Assembly: GCF_037963865.1 (NCBI RefSeq)
Contig: NZ_CP150170.1
Span: 5,208,001 to 5,272,000 of the forward strand
Length of the DNA stretch: 64,000 bases
Source: Paenibacillus sp. FSL R10-2734
GTDB lineage: Bacteria > Bacillota > Bacilli > Paenibacillales > Paenibacillaceae
Reading direction: 5' to 3'
Made by a program: the position numbers and the translations under genes. The notes under the pieces were generated by a model that was not told the DNA's origin, did no database searches, and saw nothing but the letters and a program-made list of their open reading frames with translations. Positions 62,243-64,000 of the stretch are shown piece by piece. The stretch's first letter is position 1; each line of letters begins with the position of its first letter.

Positions 62243-62460
62243 TCTTCTACTATATAAGTACAGAACTACCATCTATCAGGATGTTTCCAACAAGGCGCCT
62301 TATTCCACATTCAACCATATCACAAGGCATTCGCTTGAAGGTTTATAACATGCACCGATTCTCCAGTCACTAAGTCACAACCTCGTCTGAGGTTGTGGAT
62401 GGATACGTAAACCATGAAGAGATAACTCCACAATTCGCGGTTAAAGTGAGTATTATTGCC

Positions 62461-64000
62461 TTAGACGCGAGATCGGGTTACAACAAATGGCTCAATAAGA
62501 CTGTTAAGAGATGAAGTAATGCAAGTTGGATCCATCTTATCGCCTATAGCAACGTAGTACTGAAACTCATAAAATCCGCCCAAGGTTGCTTTGAAATTTG
62601 TCTCCCAGTAGTTGGTCATGATCCAAGCGTAGGTTTCCGGCTTGGCGTCAGGCTCCTGCTGGGTATGAAGCTGCCTCCTGCCGTAATCCAGCGCCCCCAA
62701 TTGGATCAGCGGTGTATCTGGAGTCGCCAGCATCAGGGAACGCTCTTCATCCTGCCAAGCGATACCTGCTTGTACGGCGGAGTAGTCCAGACAGCTTCCC
62801 GGAATTTGGTCTTTCCAAGGGCGTACGAGACTGCCGGACTTATCCGCATATAAAGTTTCTTGCTTCGTGTCCCCAGCGGTAAACGGCAGCGCAAGATACA
62901 CATTTTCCGGACTCCAGACACTGTCCTTGTGGAAGCGGACCGAGATATCTATACGGTTGATCTTAGTGTATACCTTAAGAAATAAGGAGAAATAGGAGAT
63001 CCCCTTCAACTGGTAGCCCAGTTCCAGCGTAGCATATAGCGGACCGTTTTCCAGTTCTTTTACAGAGGCAAGCCGGCCGATCGACCGCTGCACACCCAAA
63101 CCTTTACGGTTGCGTCCCATGCGTGCCCGAACAGCCCAAACTTTAGAGGCGTCAGATTCCTCAGTAGGAACCGTAACCTCATAAATCGGTGTAAAAGCAC
63201 CGTAAAGTGCATCTGGCCGCAGCAATTCTTTGTCGGCCTCCTTATCGTACCATGAGGTAATACCGCCAGTTTCCGACCATTTCAGAGAGATAAACGGAGA
63301 CTCCAGCCCATTCTGAGACAGCGTGATTGGTAATGGAGTACTTCCTTCCGGCAAAGCCGGATAAATATCGACCATATCATACACCCGGTCACTGCCGATC
63401 AGCTTCGTGTTCGATACCGTTATATCTGAGCTTGCAGACTTCGGCGGTAGCGGACGCAAGGTCAGCATGCAGGTCTGTAGTCCCTTCAACGTCAGCTCGG
63501 TGATGATTATTTGTGGGTGTAATGATTGCTTAGGCAATACTTCTCCAGTGTCTTCGCGGATGACCTCTACGCCACTCTGAAGCTCATCCGGCTCCCATCC
63601 CTCCAGCCTCAGCTGTACCAGCTCAGTGATTTCAAGCTCAGACGTATTCGTTACTCGGAAACGATATGGACGGCCAGGATATAATGTCGCTCCATTCTCA
63701 GCCAACAGCACAGTATCCAGCGCACGATAAGCTAAACGGCTTGCTTCTGCGGCATGTGTCTGCTTGCGTACCTCCAGCATTTGTACATTTTTGTGCCAAG
63801 GTTCAAAAATGGAGGAGTGATAGCCCCAGGTATGCTCTGCATACAGGACTAATGCCTGCTCGACAGACTCCAGCTCCTGATCACTCACGTGCCTCCGGTG
63901 AGGATCCAGCTTTTCTACCTTACGGAGTGTGCGCTGTGCATCACGGTAAATCTGGGTATGCATCGGTGTTGAGCTGACGCCATCCGTCCACCAATCCGGC
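62461..64000 (-). CDS. GH38 alpha-mannosidase, C-terminal part (continues beyond window)
   Basis: The frame is open at base 64000. From there it reads PDWWTDGVSSTPMHTQIYRD, the region just after the catalytic barrel of GH38 enzymes, then the three-helix bundle (AEASRLAYRALDTVLLAENG) and large beta-sandwich domains (about 500 residues), ending FVVTRSRV. About 512 residues are visible of a typical 850-1,050. The barrel with the catalytic Asp is outside the window. By family it hydrolyses alpha-mannosides; the AEHTWGYHSSIFEP segment recalls GH38 members with unusual substrates. A methionine at 63963 is internal, not the start. Confidence 0.85.
   Translation of the reverse strand, partial: PDWWTDGVSSTPMHTQIYRDAQRTLRKVEKLDPHRRHVSDQELESVEQALVLYAEHTWGYHSSIFEPWHKNVQMLEVRKQTHAAEASRLAYRALDTVLLAENGATLYPGRPYRFRVTNTSELEITELVQLRLEGWEPDELQSGVEVIREDTGEVLPKQSLHPQIIITELTLKGLQTCMLTLRPLPPKSASSDITVSNTKLIGSDRVYDMVDIYPALPEGSTPLPITLSQNGLESPFISLKWSETGGITSWYDKEADKELLRPDALYGAFTPIYEVTVPTEESDASKVWAVRARMGRNRKGLGVQRSIGRLASVKELENGPLYATLELGYQLKGISYFSLFLKVYTKINRIDISVRFHKDSVWSPENVYLALPFTAGDTKQETLYADKSGSLVRPWKDQIPGSCLDYSAVQAGIAWQDEERSLMLATPDTPLIQLGALDYGRRQLHTQQEPDAKPETYAWIMTNYWETNFKATLGGFYEFQYYVAIGDKMDPTCITSSLNSLIEPFVVTRSRV

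Larger units (their letters stand above)
62028..62460. other. Non-coding gap with three hairpins
   Basis: No gene is visible. It holds a plus-strand terminator (62155-62180), a minus-strand terminator (62211-62242) and a perfect 9-bp hairpin (CACAACCTC/GAGGTTGTG, 62376-62397). A plus-strand terminator without a plus-strand gene hints at a small RNA or a lost gene. Confidence 0.4.

Noticed and set aside
62376..62397. IS200/IS605-type end hairpin
   Set aside because: A perfect hairpin, but no transposase or TnpB remnant and no second end could be identified nearby.

Overview
The window reads as the chromosome of a Gram-positive soil or plant-associated Firmicute, most likely Paenibacillus or a close relative. 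The basis is the abundance of YesM/YesN-type two-component systems with AraC-type regulators, LplB/LplC-like sugar ABC importers, an SLH-anchored glycoside hydrolase, CcpA (cre) operators, strong GGAGG ribosome binding sites with frequent TTG and GTG starts, and the housekeeping genes yqhH, yqhG and yqzE. No tRNA, rRNA, CRISPR array or intact transposase gene was found. Genus is an inference; no similarity search was run.

Layout. 1-2.3 kb: the cut-off end of a LysR regulator, divergent from an MFS permease, with paired operator-like repeats between them. 2.4-12.8 kb: a self-contained sugar-sensing unit on the minus strand, in the order orphan sugar-binding lipoprotein, YesM kinase, YesN regulator, giant SLH-anchored GH97 glycosidase. 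Both the kinase and the GH97 gene carry a single-base frameshift as given. 13.1-38.7 kb: a large carbohydrate locus, all on the minus strand. It holds an ABC importer, a second YesN/YesM pair, a TIM-barrel glycosidase of unassigned family, a xylose-isomerase-like protein and Gfo/Idh/MocA oxidoreductases, a GH2 beta-galactosidase, an aldo/keto reductase, a GH115-type alpha-glucuronidase and three parallel beta-helix GH28-like enzymes, one with a ricin-type lectin domain. Four transcription units here share a 42-bp upstream element made of two half-sites 22 bp apart, which I propose as the operator of the local YesN regulator. Together the genes look built to recognise, cleave, import and oxidise a glucuronic-acid-bearing plant or exopolysaccharide.

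38.9-42.7 kb: two amidohydrolases of the non-oxidative decarboxylase type and an alpha/beta hydrolase, divergent from a TetR regulator with a palindromic tandem operator. 42.7-43.6 kb: a junk junction holding a 5'-truncated duplicate of the 13-kb Gfo/Idh gene. 43.7-54 kb: core genes, namely the B12-dependent ribonucleotide reductase with two NrdR boxes, yqhH-yqhG, a secreted protein of unknown function, yqzE, a CwlD-like amidase, a YibQ-like deacetylase and glycerol dehydrogenase. 54.1-58.9 kb: a five-gene operon of ECF-type sigma factor, membrane protein (candidate anti-sigma), ABC ATPase and two tandem paralogous permeases. 58.9-61.2 kb: an ABC exporter fragment, an orphan LytTR regulator and a decayed copy of the cwlD/yibQ convergent pair. 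61.2-64 kb: an SDR oxidoreductase and the C-terminal part of a GH38 alpha-mannosidase running off the window.

Gene remnants at five places (24.4, 31.0, 42.7-43.6, 58.9 and 60.5-61.2 kb) show that the accessory parts of this region have been reshuffled by duplication and deletion.
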